Shown: positions 16,867 to 26,351, numbered from the stretch's first letter. The stretch: DNA of 64,000 nt from Paracoccus sp. N5 (GCF_000371965.1 NZ_AQUO01000001.1:2364001-2428000); one strand, 5' to 3'. Program-made: numbers and translations. The notes: generated from the letters alone by a model not told the origin.

Positions 16867-17386
16867 CCAGCTCGCGGGCGGTGTCCGAGGCCCAGTCGGC
16901 GCCGCCCATCAGCCGGGCGATCTCGTCGCCGTCGCGGTCGATCAGCACCGTCACCGGCATGCCCATCACCCCCATCTCGCGCGCCAGCGCCTGGCGCGGA
17001 TCCAGCCGCACCGGCAGGTTGGTGACCCCGGCCTCGGCCAGGAACTTGGTGATCGCCGGCGCCGGGTTGTGACCCGAGGCGATGGCCACGACCTGGAAAT
17101 CCTCGCCGCCCATCTGGGCCTGCAGGGCATCGAGCGAGGGCATCTCCTCGCGGCAGGGCGCGCACCAGGTCGCCCAGAAGTTCAAGAGCACCACCTTGCC
17201 CTTGTAATCCGCCAGCGCATGGGTGCCGCCCTCGGGGTCGGTGAATTCGGTCGCCGGCACCGGGGTCGGGTCGGTCCGTTGCAGCTTGGCCAGCCCGCCG
17301 TCATGCGCGGCCTGCCAGTCGATCTCGCCCGCCCATCCGGCGTTTGCACCAAGGACAAGCGCCGTATAAAGAACCAGCCAACGCAT
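16844..17386 (-). CDS. TlpA-like periplasmic thioredoxin
   Basis: Exported thiol-disulfide protein of the TlpA/ResA group, likely a periplasmic reductant for cytochrome c or copper-centre assembly. The ATG at 17386 gives 180 residues with a short signal peptide ending NAGWA. The thioredoxin fold carries WCAPC (active Cys75 and Cys78) and the cis-Pro region GMPVT. The start lies only 22 bases from the divergent argH start, so the two promoters must overlap. The exact substrate cannot be told. Confidence 0.9.
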   Translation of the reverse strand: MRWLVLYTALVLGANAGWAGEIDWQAAHDGGLAKLQRTDPTPVPATEFTDPEGGTHALADYKGKVVLLNFWATWCAPCREEMPSLDALQAQMGGEDFQVVAIASGHNPAPAITKFLAEAGVTNLPVRLDPRQALAREMGVMGMPVTVLIDRDGDEIARLMGGADWASDTARELVRQATAP

Positions 17387-17408
17387 TCCACCCCCCGAAG
17401 GACAATCC

Positions 17409-18806
17409 ATGACCGAGCAGCCCTCCACCGCCAACCAGATGTGGGGCGGACGTTTCGCCGCAGGCCCGGACGCGATCATGGAGGCGATCAACGCCTCGAT
17501 CGGCTTCGACCAGCGGCTCTATGCCCAGGACATCCGGGGCAGCCGCGCCCATGCGGCGATGCTGGCCGCGCAGGGCATCATCAGCACTAGCGATGCCGAG
17601 GCGATCGGGGAAGGGCTTCTCACGGTCTTGTCAGAGATCGAGGCGGGGAATTTCCCGTTCTCGACCGCGCTGGAAGACATCCACATGAATGTGGAATCGC
17701 GGCTGAAAGAGGTCATCGGCGAGCCGGCGGGGCGGCTGCACACGGCGCGCAGCCGCAACGACCAGGTGGCGACCGATTTCCGGCTGTGGGTGCGCGACCA
17801 ATGCGACGCGGCGATCCAGGGGCTGGACGCGCTGATCCGCGCCGCCTTGTCGCAGGCGGAAAAGGGCGCGGATTGGGTGATGCCGGGCTTTACCCATCTG
17901 CAAACCGCGCAGCCGGTGACCTGGGGCCATCACATGATGGCCTATGTCGAGATGTTCGGCCGCGACCTGTCGCGTTTCCAGGACGCGCGCAAGCGGATGA
18001 ACGAATCGCCGCTGGGCGCCGCCGCGCTGGCCGGCACCGGCTTTCCCATCGACCGCGAGGCGACGGCCAAGGCGCTGGGCTTCGAGCGGCCGATGGCCAA
18101 CAGCCTCGATGCGGTCAGCGACCGGGATTTCGCGCTGGAATACCTGTCCTCGGCGGCGATCTGCGCCGTCCACCTGTCGCGGCTGGCGGAAGAGCTGGTG
18201 ATCTGGTCCTCGGCCCAGTTCCGCTTCGTCACCATGTCGGACCGCTTCTCGACCGGCTCCTCGATCATGCCGCAGAAGAAGAACCCCGATGCGGCCGAGC
18301 TGATCCGGGCCAAGATCGGCCGCATCCTTGGCGCCGCCGTGGCGCTGTTCGTGGTGATGAAGGGCCTGCCCTTGGCCTATTCCAAGGACATGCAGGAGGA
18401 CAAGGAGCAGGTCTTCGACGCGAGCGACAACCTGATGCTGGCCCTGGCGGCGATGGAGGGCATGCTGTCGGACCTGACCGCGAACCGCGAGCGGCTGGAG
18501 GCGGCGGCGGGCTCGGGCTTTTCCACCGCCACCGATCTGGCCGACTGGCTGGTGCGCGAGGCCGGGCTGCCGTTCCGCGACGCCCATCATGCCACCGGCG
18601 CGCTGGTCGCCATGGCCGAGAAATCGGGCGTGGACCTGCCGGACCTGACGCTGGAGCAGATGCAATCGGTCAATCCGGCGATCACCGCCGCTGTCTACGA
18701 CGTGCTCGGCGTGCATAATTCGGTCGCCTCGCGCATGTCCTATGGCGGCACGGCGCCGGCACAGGTCCGGGCCCAGATCGCCCGCTGGAAGGAGAAGCTG
18801 GCATGA
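17409..18806 (+). CDS. argH: argininosuccinate lyase
   Basis: Last step of arginine synthesis: splits argininosuccinate into arginine and fumarate. Length is 465 residues. The fumarase/aspartase superfamily signature GSSIMPQKKNP lies at about residue 280-290 and holds the catalytic Ser loop; TARSRNDQV and the HLQTAQPVT segment are also present. Its stop overlaps the start of the small lipoprotein gene (ATGA), and lysA follows, an arrangement common in alphaproteobacteria. Confidence 0.97.
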   Translation: MTEQPSTANQMWGGRFAAGPDAIMEAINASIGFDQRLYAQDIRGSRAHAAMLAAQGIISTSDAEAIGEGLLTVLSEIEAGNFPFSTALEDIHMNVESRLKEVIGEPAGRLHTARSRNDQVATDFRLWVRDQCDAAIQGLDALIRAALSQAEKGADWVMPGFTHLQTAQPVTWGHHMMAYVEMFGRDLSRFQDARKRMNESPLGAAALAGTGFPIDREATAKALGFERPMANSLDAVSDRDFALEYLSSAAICAVHLSRLAEELVIWSSAQFRFVTMSDRFSTGSSIMPQKKNPDAAELIRAKIGRILGAAVALFVVMKGLPLAYSKDMQEDKEQVFDASDNLMLALAAMEGMLSDLTANRERLEAAAGSGFSTATDLADWLVREAGLPFRDAHHATGALVAMAEKSGVDLPDLTLEQMQSVNPAITAAVYDVLGVHNSVASRMSYGGTAPAQVRAQIARWKEKLA

Positions 18807-18955
18807 CGCATTCCATCCTGATCGCCGCGCTGGCGCTGATGCTGGCGACGCTGGCCGCCTGCGGCGTCGACGGCGCCCCCACTCGTCCCGAACCGTCCGC
18901 GCCCGGCCTGCAGGTCAGCGGCGAGGCGCGGATCGGCGTGATTTCAGACCTTTAG
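18803..18955 (+). CDS. small LptM/YifL-like lipoprotein
   Basis: Fifty residues, starting in the ATGA overlap with the argH stop. A signal sequence ends in lipobox LAAC (Cys20), followed by GVDGAPTRPEP, then a short polar tail. LptM (YifL) assists maturation of the LptDE lipopolysaccharide translocon in E. coli, where it sits before dapF; in alphaproteobacteria short lipoproteins of this type lie between argH and lysA. The match is by size, lipobox, Pro-rich start and position, not by alignment. It is easily missed because of its length. Confidence 0.75.
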   Translation: MTHSILIAALALMLATLAACGVDGAPTRPEPSAPGLQVSGEARIGVISDL

Positions 18956-18967
18956 GCCGGGATCTTC

Positions 18968-20233
18968 ATGGATCACTTCAATTATGTCGGTGGTGAGCTG
19001 CATGCCGAGGAGGTGCCGCTGTCGCGCATCGCGGCCGAGGTCGGCACGCCGGTCTATGTCTATTCCACCGCGACCCTGACCCGGCATTTCAACCTGTTCC
19101 GGCAGGCGCTGGACTGGACCGATCACCTGGTCTGCTTTGCCGTCAAGTCGAACTCGAACCTGGCGGTGCTGAAGCTCTTGGGCGACCTGGGCGCGGGGAT
19201 GGATATCGTCTCGGCCGGGGAATATGCCCGCGCCAGGGCGGCGGGCGTGCCGGGCAGCCGCATCGTGTTTTCCGGCGTCGGCAAGACCGCGGCCGAGATG
19301 CGCATGGCGCTGGAGGGCGGCATCCGCCAGTTCAACGTCGAATCCGAGCCGGAGCTGGAGCTGCTGTCGCAGGTAGCCTCGTCCCTGGGGGTGGTGGCGC
19401 CCATCGCCGTGCGGGTGAACCCGGACGTGGATGCCAGGACGCATGAGAAGATCGCCACCGGCAAGTCGGAAAACAAGTTCGGCATTCCGATCGCCAAGGC
19501 GCGCGCGGTCTATGCCCTGGCGGCGGCCCTGCCGGGGATCGAGGTCGTCGGCATCGACATGCATATCGGCAGCCAGCTGACCGACCTCGAGCCCTATCGG
19601 CTGGCCTATGCCAAGATGGCCGATCTGACCCGGGCGTTGCGCGCGGACGGGCACGACATCCGGCGGCTGGACATGGGCGGCGGCCTGGGCATCCCTTACC
19701 GGCGCGACAACAACGCCCCGCCCCTGCCCATCGAATACGGCCAGGTGATCCGCGATGCGGTGGGGGATCTGGGCTGCGAGATCGAGATCGAGCCGGGGCG
19801 CAACATCTCGGGCAATGCCGGGATCCTGCTCTCCTCGGTGATCTATCTGAAAGAGGGCGAGGGGCGGGATTTCCTGATCCTCGACGCCGCCATGAACGAC
19901 CTGATCCGCCCGGCGATGTATGCCGCGCATCACGACATCGTCCCGGTCATCGAACCGGCGCCGGGGGCCGAGGTCGCAGCCTTCGACGTGGTCGGCCCGG
20001 TCTGCGAGACCGGCGACACCTTCGAGAAGGCGGTGGAGCTGCCGGCGCTGGGGCCGGGCGACCTGGTGGCGCTGCGCTCGGCCGGGGCCTATGGCGCGGT
20101 GATGGCCTCGGAATACAACTCGCGGCCGCTGGTGCCCGAGGTTCTGGTCCGCGGCGATCAATTCGCCGTCATTCGGCCGCGACCGACGCTTGAGGAAATG
20201 CTGGGACGCGATACCATCCCGGAATGGCTTTGA
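18968..20233 (+). CDS. lysA: diaminopimelate decarboxylase
   Basis: PLP enzyme that converts meso-diaminopimelate to lysine, the last step of the pathway. Fold-type III alanine-racemase-like barrel with the PLP lysine at residue 60 (CFAVKSNSN), HIGSQ, the phosphate loop GGGLGIPY and EPGRNI. The C-terminal CETGDTF carries the second-subunit Cys. Length is 421 residues, start ATG at 18968, 12 bases after the small lipoprotein gene. Confidence 0.97.
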   Translation: MDHFNYVGGELHAEEVPLSRIAAEVGTPVYVYSTATLTRHFNLFRQALDWTDHLVCFAVKSNSNLAVLKLLGDLGAGMDIVSAGEYARARAAGVPGSRIVFSGVGKTAAEMRMALEGGIRQFNVESEPELELLSQVASSLGVVAPIAVRVNPDVDARTHEKIATGKSENKFGIPIAKARAVYALAAALPGIEVVGIDMHIGSQLTDLEPYRLAYAKMADLTRALRADGHDIRRLDMGGGLGIPYRRDNNAPPLPIEYGQVIRDAVGDLGCEIEIEPGRNISGNAGILLSSVIYLKEGEGRDFLILDAAMNDLIRPAMYAAHHDIVPVIEPAPGAEVAAFDVVGPVCETGDTFEKAVELPALGPGDLVALRSAGAYGAVMASEYNSRPLVPEVLVRGDQFAVIRPRPTLEEMLGRDTIPEWL

Positions 20234-20260
20234 CCCTGCATCCCGGCGGTTCCCTTGGTG

Positions 20261-20317
20261 CCGGGGGTTTCACACCCCCGGACCCCCGTGGGATATTTGT
20301 CCAAGAAAGAACGAGGG
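20261..20317 (+). repeat. intergenic GATATTTG repeat element, copy B
   Basis: A perfect 8-bp hairpin (CCGGGGGT at 20261-20268, ACCCCCGG at 20274-20281) is followed by ACCCCCGTGGGATATTTG and CCAAGAAAGAACGAGG-like sequence. The order matches copy A after argF. Its last bases (GAGGG) may double as the ribosome site of the next gene. Confidence 0.7.
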
Positions 20318-20323
20318 CCTCCA

Positions 20324-22864
20324 GTGGCCCGGCCTGAGCCCCCTCGCATCCGGCGTGCCGTCGGGCTGACCCGGGCCGGCATGTGGTGGGAGGCGCTGGC
20401 CGGCGCCTTCTGGCCGCTGGCGGTGCTGGCGGCGCTGGTGCTGGCGGCGCTGGCCTTTGGCCTGGCCGAACTGCTGTCGCCGCGCGGGCTGCTGGTGGGG
20501 CTTGGCGTCTCGGCGCTGGCCGTGGTTCTGGCGGCGGGCTGGGGGCTGCGGCGGTTCCGGCGCCCCTCGGCCGAGGCGGCACGGCTGCGGGTGGACCGGC
20601 TGCTGCCGGGGCGGCCGCTATCGGCCCTGCGCGACCGGGTGGCGGTGGGCGAGGGCGATGCCGGGTCGGCGGCGCTGTGGCAGGCGCATCTGGCGCGGAT
20701 GCAGGCCGAAGCCACGGCCGCGCGCGCCGTGGTGCCGGATGCGCGGCTGCGCTGGCGCGATCCGGTCGGATTGCGGCTGGTCGCGCTGGTCGCGCTGGTC
20801 ATGGCGCTGGTCTTTGCGCCGCCCGGGCAGCTGGGCCAGGGGCTGGCGGCGCTGGGGGCGAGTTTCCGCCCGACGCCCGAGGCGCGCCCCGGCGTCGCGG
20901 GCGGGCCCGCCTGGGAGGGCTGGGCCGAGCCCCCGGCCTATACCCGGCGGCCGACGCTTTACCTGAACGCCCTGCCCGAGGGCCAGGTGCTGGAACTGCC
21001 CAAGGGCAGCAAGCTGAGCTTCCGGCTTTACGGCGAGGGCGCCTCGGTCACGCAGGACATCGGCACGGCGGTCGCGGGCGGCGAGCCCTCGGCGCCCGGC
21101 TTCATGGCCGAGCATGACGGCGTGATCGCGGTCGCGGATCGCCGGTTCGAGGTCACCGTCCTGCCCGATGCCGCGCCGGTGGTGGCGCCGGGCAAGGTGC
21201 CGGAGCGCCGCGCCGACGGCAGGCTGGTGCAGGAATTCACCGCCAGCGACGACAATGGCGTCGCCGGCGGCGAGGCGCTGATCGCGCTGGACCTTTCTGC
21301 CGTGGATCGCCGTTACGGCCTCGCCGCCGAACCCGAGCCGCGCGAGGATGTCGTGGTCGAGCTGCCGCTGCCGGCCAGCGGCTCGCGCCAGCAGATCCGC
21401 GGCCGGCTCAGCGCCGATCTGTCGCGCCATCCCTGGGCCAACCTGCCGGTCATCGTCACCCTGCGGGTCGAGGACGGCATCGGCCAGCAGGGCGTCTCGG
21501 CACCCTTGCGCATGGTGCTGCCGGGGCGGCGCTTCTTCGACCCGCTGGCGGCGGCGCTGATCGAGACGCGCCGCGACCTTCTGTGGTCGCGCGGCAATGC
21601 CCGTGAGGCCGCGCGGATGCTGCGCGCCGCCAGCTGGCAGCCCGAGGGCTTCATGGAGGAGGATCTCTACAAGGGCCTGCGCGGTTCCATCGCCACGCTG
21701 GAAGCCGGGCCCCTGACCGAAGAGGCGCGGGGCAAGCTGGCGCAGGCCCTGTGGGATGCCGCCGTGGCGCTGGAGGATGGCGGGCTGGCCGATGCGCTGG
21801 AGCGGATGCGCCAGGCGCAGGAGCGGCTTTCCGAGGCGATCCGCAACGGTGCCAGCCCCGACGAGGTGCAGCGCCTGATGGATGAGCTGAAGGAAGCCAC
21901 CGACCAGTATCTCGACATGCTGGCGCAGCAGCAGGGCGAGGATCCGGCCGAGCGTTTCGACCGTTCGCCGCAGCAGGACCGCCAGCAGATCAGCGGCGAC
22001 CAGATCCAGCAGATGATGGACGAGATCCAGCGCCTGATGAACGAGGGCCGCATGGCCGAGGCGCAGGAGCTGCTGGAGCAGTTCAACCGCATGATGCAGA
22101 ACCTGAAGGTGACGACCGCGCAGGACGGCTCGGGCGTGCGGCAGCGGCCGATGGACCGGCTGGCCCAGACCCTGCGCGACCAGCAGAAGCTGGCCGACGA
22201 GGCCATGCGCGGCATGCAGGACCAATACGGCCAGTGGCAGCCCGGCCAGCCCGAACAGGGCCAGAGCGGCGAGGGCCAGGAGGGCGAGCAGCAAGGCGCC
22301 GGGCAGGGCCAGAGCCTGGCCGACCGCCAGCGCGGGTTGCGCGAGGACCTGGGCCAGCAGCGCGGCCTGCTGCCCGGTCGCGGCACGCCGCAGGGCGATG
22401 CGGCGCGGCGCCAGCTCGACGAGGCCGGCCGCGCCATGGAGGAGGCCGAGCAGGCGCTGCGCGACGGCGATGCCGCCGGCGCCATGGAGCGGCAGGCCCA
22501 GGCCATCCAGTCCATGCGCGAGGGCATGCGGGCGCTGGGCGAGATGACGGCGCAGAACCAGCAAGGCCAGGAGGGCGCGCCGCAGCAGGGCGGCCAGGAG
22601 GGCGGGCCCGAGGGGCCCTCGGGCGAGACGCGCGGCCAGCGCGGTCTGGCGCAGCCCTATGACCGCCAGCCGCAGACCGATCCGCTGGGCCGGGCGCTTT
22701 CGGGCGACGGCAGCGCCATTGCCAGCGGCGATCCGCTGGCCGAGGGGCCCGACCCCTCGCGCAAGGCGCGCGAGTTGCAGGACGAGATCCGCCGCCGCTC
22801 GGGCGAGCGCGAGCGGCCGCGGGACGAGCGCGACTACCTGGGCCGGTTGCTGGAGAACTTCTGA
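20324..22864 (+). CDS. TIGR02302-family membrane protein
   Basis: Large alphaproteobacterial protein of unknown function (TIGR02302, DUF4175-like), 846 residues from a GTG at 20324 with GAGGG six bases upstream. Two strongly hydrophobic segments near residues 25-75 and another at about 145-165 anchor it. A central soluble region follows, then a very Gln/Glu/Gly-rich C-terminal third (about residues 540-830) with heptad-like helices and long QGQ/GQE tracts. The family is commonly found next to lysA, as here. No enzymatic motif is visible. Confidence 0.85.
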   Translation: MARPEPPRIRRAVGLTRAGMWWEALAGAFWPLAVLAALVLAALAFGLAELLSPRGLLVGLGVSALAVVLAAGWGLRRFRRPSAEAARLRVDRLLPGRPLSALRDRVAVGEGDAGSAALWQAHLARMQAEATAARAVVPDARLRWRDPVGLRLVALVALVMALVFAPPGQLGQGLAALGASFRPTPEARPGVAGGPAWEGWAEPPAYTRRPTLYLNALPEGQVLELPKGSKLSFRLYGEGASVTQDIGTAVAGGEPSAPGFMAEHDGVIAVADRRFEVTVLPDAAPVVAPGKVPERRADGRLVQEFTASDDNGVAGGEALIALDLSAVDRRYGLAAEPEPREDVVVELPLPASGSRQQIRGRLSADLSRHPWANLPVIVTLRVEDGIGQQGVSAPLRMVLPGRRFFDPLAAALIETRRDLLWSRGNAREAARMLRAASWQPEGFMEEDLYKGLRGSIATLEAGPLTEEARGKLAQALWDAAVALEDGGLADALERMRQAQERLSEAIRNGASPDEVQRLMDELKEATDQYLDMLAQQQGEDPAERFDRSPQQDRQQISGDQIQQMMDEIQRLMNEGRMAEAQELLEQFNRMMQNLKVTTAQDGSGVRQRPMDRLAQTLRDQQKLADEAMRGMQDQYGQWQPGQPEQGQSGEGQEGEQQGAGQGQSLADRQRGLREDLGQQRGLLPGRGTPQGDAARRQLDEAGRAMEEAEQALRDGDAAGAMERQAQAIQSMREGMRALGEMTAQNQQGQEGAPQQGGQEGGPEGPSGETRGQRGLAQPYDRQPQTDPLGRALSGDGSAIASGDPLAEGPDPSRKARELQDEIRRRSGERERPRDERDYLGRLLENF

Positions 22865-22867
22865 GCC

Positions 22868-23746
22868 TCAGTCGCCCAGGATGCGGTCGTGAAGCCAGAG
22901 CCGGCCGCGGTCGATGCCCTGCCGCCATTCGGCCAGCGTGGCGCCGCCCCGGTCGGCCGGGATCTGCGGGACCAGCGCATAGACCGCGACCAGCCCCAGG
23001 GCCAGCATCGCGGCAAGACCGAAGCCCGCGCCATAGCCCGAGCGCCGCCGCTCTGCTGGCAGCAGCACCGGCACGGGCGCGGCCGGGGCCTCGGCGTGTT
23101 CGTCGGGCGCGGCGGGGCGCAGCGCGGTGCGGGCGGCCTCGAGCGCGGGCTCCGGCGCCGGCGAGGGCTCGGGCAAGGGCGCGGCAGGACGGGTCAGGGT
23201 CGCGGCAAGCTCGGCCGCGTCGGGCAGGGCGGGCAGCACCGGCTCGGGCGGGTCGGGTTGCACAGGCTCGGGCGGCGCCGGATCGGCGGGCGCTGCCGCT
23301 GCCGGAGCCTCGGCGGGCTGCGGCTCCGCCGGTGCGGGCGCGGCGTCCGGCGGCGTCTCGGGCACGGTCAGCGTGGTGGCCGGCCAGTCGATCTGCGGCG
23401 CGGATTCCGGCGCCGCCTCGGCGGCGGCTTTCGTCGCGGGAATGTGATCGGCCGGGGATTCGGCGGGCTCGGGCGTCTCGCCCTTGCGGACCCGCAATTC
23501 GCGGGCGGCTTCCTCGCGCAGGATGGACAGCACCGACTCGTCCAGCGCGCGGTTCAGCACCGGGCGGGCCTGCGGGTCGAAACCGGGCTCGGGCGCCGCG
23601 GCCACGGCTTCCGGCGCGGATTTTGCAGGCCCTTCCTGATGCCAGACATGGCCGCAGGCCGAGCATTCGACCTCGCGCCCGGCCGGCGGGATGGCGGCAT
23701 CGGCGATCTGGTACTGGGCGGCGCAGCGGGGGCAGGTCAGGCGCAT
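22868..23746 (-). CDS. MJ0042-type zinc-ribbon protein with one membrane segment
   Basis: The 292-residue product starts MRLTCPRCAAQYQI. It has an N-terminal zinc ribbon (CPRC, then CSACG about 20 residues on) of the MJ0042/zinc_ribbon_5 type, a long Pro/Ala/Glu-rich linker, and one transmembrane helix near residues 240-262. This topology is typical of the alphaproteobacterial gene divergent from ftsE. Function is unknown. The Ala/Pro linker is low-complexity and probably disordered. Confidence 0.82.
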   Translation of the reverse strand: MRLTCPRCAAQYQIADAAIPPAGREVECSACGHVWHQEGPAKSAPEAVAAAPEPGFDPQARPVLNRALDESVLSILREEAARELRVRKGETPEPAESPADHIPATKAAAEAAPESAPQIDWPATTLTVPETPPDAAPAPAEPQPAEAPAAAAPADPAPPEPVQPDPPEPVLPALPDAAELAATLTRPAAPLPEPSPAPEPALEAARTALRPAAPDEHAEAPAAPVPVLLPAERRRSGYGAGFGLAAMLALGLVAVYALVPQIPADRGGATLAEWRQGIDRGRLWLHDRILGD

Positions 23747-23882
23747 GAAATCGTGTCTCCTGGCATTCGGCCTGGCCCCCGCGGGGCGGCTTTCCATTAC
23801 GCGGGCGTCTCGCATTCGCCGCGCGACTGTTCTATCAAGCCGGAAACGGCGCGCCAAGCAGCCGACAGGCAAGGAGTCATCC

Positions 23883-24557
23883 GTGATCGAAATGCAGAAC
23901 CTGTCCTTCGGCTACAGCGGCAACGATCCGCTGCTGGCCGATATGTCGCTGACGCTTCAGCCGGGCTCGTTCCATTTCCTGACCGGCCCCTCGGGCTCGG
24001 GCAAGACCAGCTTCCTGCGGCTGTGCTATGCCGAACTGCTGCCGACCGCCGGGCGCATGACCGCCTTTGGCCAGGACGTGCGCGGGCTGGACCGCGACGG
24101 CATCGCCGCGCTGCGCCGGCGGGTCGGCGTGGTGCATCAGGACACGCAGTTCCTCGACCACCTGCCGGTGGCCGAGAACATCGCCCTGCCGCTGATCGTC
24201 TCGGGCGAGCCGGTGGACATGCCGGCGCTGGGCGACCTGTTGTCCTGGGTGCAGATGTCGGGCCAGGCCCGCGCCATGCCGCCCGAGCTTTCGGGGGGCG
24301 AGCGGCAGCGCGCCGCGCTGGCCCGCGCCGTCATCATGTCGCCCGAGCTGATCCTGGCCGACGAGCCGACGGGCAACCTGGACTGGGAGATGTCGATGCG
24401 GCTTCTGCAATTGCTGATCGAGCTGAACCGATCCGGCAAGGCGGTGCTGATCGCCACCCATGACCTGAACCTGATCCGCGCCGCCAAGCAGCAGGTGCAG
24501 GCGCGGGTGCTGCGCATCGCCGGCAAGCGGCTGCAACTGGCGGGGGCCGACCTGTGA
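23883..24557 (+). CDS. ftsE: cell division ATP-binding protein FtsE
   Basis: ATPase of the FtsEX complex, which uses ATP hydrolysis to activate septal peptidoglycan hydrolases from the cytoplasmic side. Start GTG at 23883 (VIEMQNLSF). Walker A is GPSGSGKT at residues 35-42; the signature LSGGERQR and Walker B LILADEPTGNLD are intact. Length is 224 residues. It overlaps ftsX by 4 bases (GTGA). Confidence 0.94.
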   Translation: MIEMQNLSFGYSGNDPLLADMSLTLQPGSFHFLTGPSGSGKTSFLRLCYAELLPTAGRMTAFGQDVRGLDRDGIAALRRRVGVVHQDTQFLDHLPVAENIALPLIVSGEPVDMPALGDLLSWVQMSGQARAMPPELSGGERQRAALARAVIMSPELILADEPTGNLDWEMSMRLLQLLIELNRSGKAVLIATHDLNLIRAAKQQVQARVLRIAGKRLQLAGADL

Positions 24558-25483
24558 AGAAAGCCGATCTGAAATCGCTGGACCTTGCGGCGTTGTGGCG
24601 GGGGCTGACCCGGCCGGACCCGGCGGGCCATGACCGCGTCGTGCCGCCGACCGGCTTCACCGCGCAGCTGACGGTATTCTCGGCCGGCGCCATGGCCTTC
24701 CTTGCGGTCTTTGCGCTGGCCTTGGCGCTGGCGACCGGGCGGCTGGCCGAGCGCTGGTCCAGCGAGCTGGCGCAGACCGTGACCGTGCGCATCTCGGCGC
24801 CCGAGGACCAGATGGACCAGCAGACCCGCACGGTGATGGAGGTCTTGCAGACCACCCCCGGCATCGCCGAATCGCGGCTGCTGCCCGACGACGAGGTGGA
24901 AAAGCTGCTGGAACCCTGGTTCGGCCCCGACGTGCCGGTCGAGGCGCTGCCGGTGCCGCGCCTGATCGAGGTCACCGAGGCCGCCGAGGGTTTCGACGCC
25001 GAGGCGCTGCGGCTGCGCCTGCAGGGCGAGGCGCCGGGCGCGGTGCTGGACGACCACACCCGCTGGCGCGCGCCGCTGGTGTCCGCGGCGAACCGGCTGC
25101 GGGCGCTGGGGCTGGTCTCGCTGGCGCTGATCGCGGCCGCCTCGGCGGCGATGATCACGCTGGCGGCCAAGGCGGCGATGGCCGCGAACGGGCAGGTGAT
25201 CCGGGTGCTGCGGCTGATCGGCGCCCGCGACATCACCATCGCCACCGCCTTCGTGCGCCGCTTTACCCGCCGCGCCGCCATGGGGGCGGCGGGCGGCACC
25301 GTGCTGGGCATGGCGGCGGTCTGGGCGCTGCCCGGGGTGGACCAGGCCGGCGGTTTCCTGACCGGCCTCGGCTTCCAGGGCTGGGGCTGGCTCTGGCCGC
25401 TGCTGGTGCCCGTCGTCGCGGCCGCCATCGGCTTTGCCGCCACGCGCTGGGCGGCGCTGAAGATCCTGCGCGAGGTGCGCTGA
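24554..25483 (+). CDS. ftsX: cell division protein FtsX
   Basis: Membrane partner of FtsE that transmits ATP-driven movement to periplasmic amidase activators. 309 residues from a GTG overlapping the ftsE stop. A cytoplasmic N-terminus and a first helix at about 40-62 are followed by a periplasmic domain of about 110 residues and three further helices in the C-terminal half (about 180-300), the FtsX topology. plsC follows with no gap. Confidence 0.92.
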   Translation: MKKADLKSLDLAALWRGLTRPDPAGHDRVVPPTGFTAQLTVFSAGAMAFLAVFALALALATGRLAERWSSELAQTVTVRISAPEDQMDQQTRTVMEVLQTTPGIAESRLLPDDEVEKLLEPWFGPDVPVEALPVPRLIEVTEAAEGFDAEALRLRLQGEAPGAVLDDHTRWRAPLVSAANRLRALGLVSLALIAAASAAMITLAAKAAMAANGQVIRVLRLIGARDITIATAFVRRFTRRAAMGAAGGTVLGMAAVWALPGVDQAGGFLTGLGFQGWGWLWPLLVPVVAAAIGFAATRWAALKILREVR

Positions 25484-26260
25484 GTGAGCCAGTACCAGCC
25501 GCGCCCGCCCTCGATCCTCGACTGGCCGCGCACGCTGGCCTATTACCTCTATATCGCGCTGGCGACGCTGGTGCTGGGGCTCTGGGGCCTGCCGCAGGCG
25601 CTGCGCGGGGCCGAGGCCGCGAACCGCGTCGCCGGGGTCTGGCTGGGGCAGATGCTGGGCGCGGCCCGCGTCATCCTGGGCCTGCGCGTCGAGGTCCGGG
25701 GCACGCCGCCCACCGGCGACTGCATCGTCGCCGCCAAGCACCAGAGCTTCCTCGACATCCTGGCGCTGGCCCAAGCCTGCCCGCGCCGCGCCTTCGTGAT
25801 GAAGCGCGAGGTGCTGCGCGTGCCGATCATGGGCTGGTTCGCCCGCAAGGTCGGCTGCATCCCCATCGACCGCTCGCGCGGGAAAGAGGCGATGAAGCGC
25901 ATCATCGCCGAGGTCGAGGCCGCCCGCGCCCGCCCCGAGGGGCTGGGCCAGCTGATCATCTATCCCGAGGGCACCCGCACCCGGCCCGGCCAGCGCCTGC
26001 CCTACAAGCACGGCGCCGGCACCATCCAGCGCGCCACCGGCCTGACCATCCACCCCGTCGCGGTGAATTGCGGCATGTTCTGGCCCAAGCGCGGCATCCC
26101 GATCCGCGGCGGCACCGCGGTGATCGAATTCCTGGAACCGCTGCCGGTGGGCGCACGCTCCTCGCAGGTCATGGAGCTGCTGGAGGCCCGCATCGAGCCG
26201 GCGAGCGACCGGCTCTTCGCCGAGGCCGGGGGCGCGAAGGCGCTGGACCCGGCCGGCTGA
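25484..26260 (+). CDS. plsC: 1-acyl-sn-glycerol-3-phosphate acyltransferase
   Basis: Transfers an acyl chain to lysophosphatidate to make phosphatidic acid at the inner membrane. 258 residues from a GTG directly after the ftsX stop. Acyltransferase block I HxxxxD is H86 to D91 (KHQSFLD); block III reads YPEGTRTRPG. A hydrophobic N-terminal helix anchors it. Location after ftsEX links septation and lipid synthesis genes in one operon. Confidence 0.92.
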   Translation: MSQYQPRPPSILDWPRTLAYYLYIALATLVLGLWGLPQALRGAEAANRVAGVWLGQMLGAARVILGLRVEVRGTPPTGDCIVAAKHQSFLDILALAQACPRRAFVMKREVLRVPIMGWFARKVGCIPIDRSRGKEAMKRIIAEVEAARARPEGLGQLIIYPEGTRTRPGQRLPYKHGAGTIQRATGLTIHPVAVNCGMFWPKRGIPIRGGTAVIEFLEPLPVGARSSQVMELLEARIEPASDRLFAEAGGAKALDPAG

Positions 26261-26351
26261 TCCGTTTGCCTGCGGCGCGCGCAGTTCTGGATAGGGGCGG
26301 TGCTTGCCGGGGGTGCCGGTTTCGTGAAGGTCCGCTATGCGGGACGGAGTG

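Noticed and set aside
20618..23666. Minus-strand frames (648 and 527 codons) over TIGR02302
   Set aside because: Low-complexity Leu/Gln/Arg composition created by the repetitive Gln-rich coding strand.
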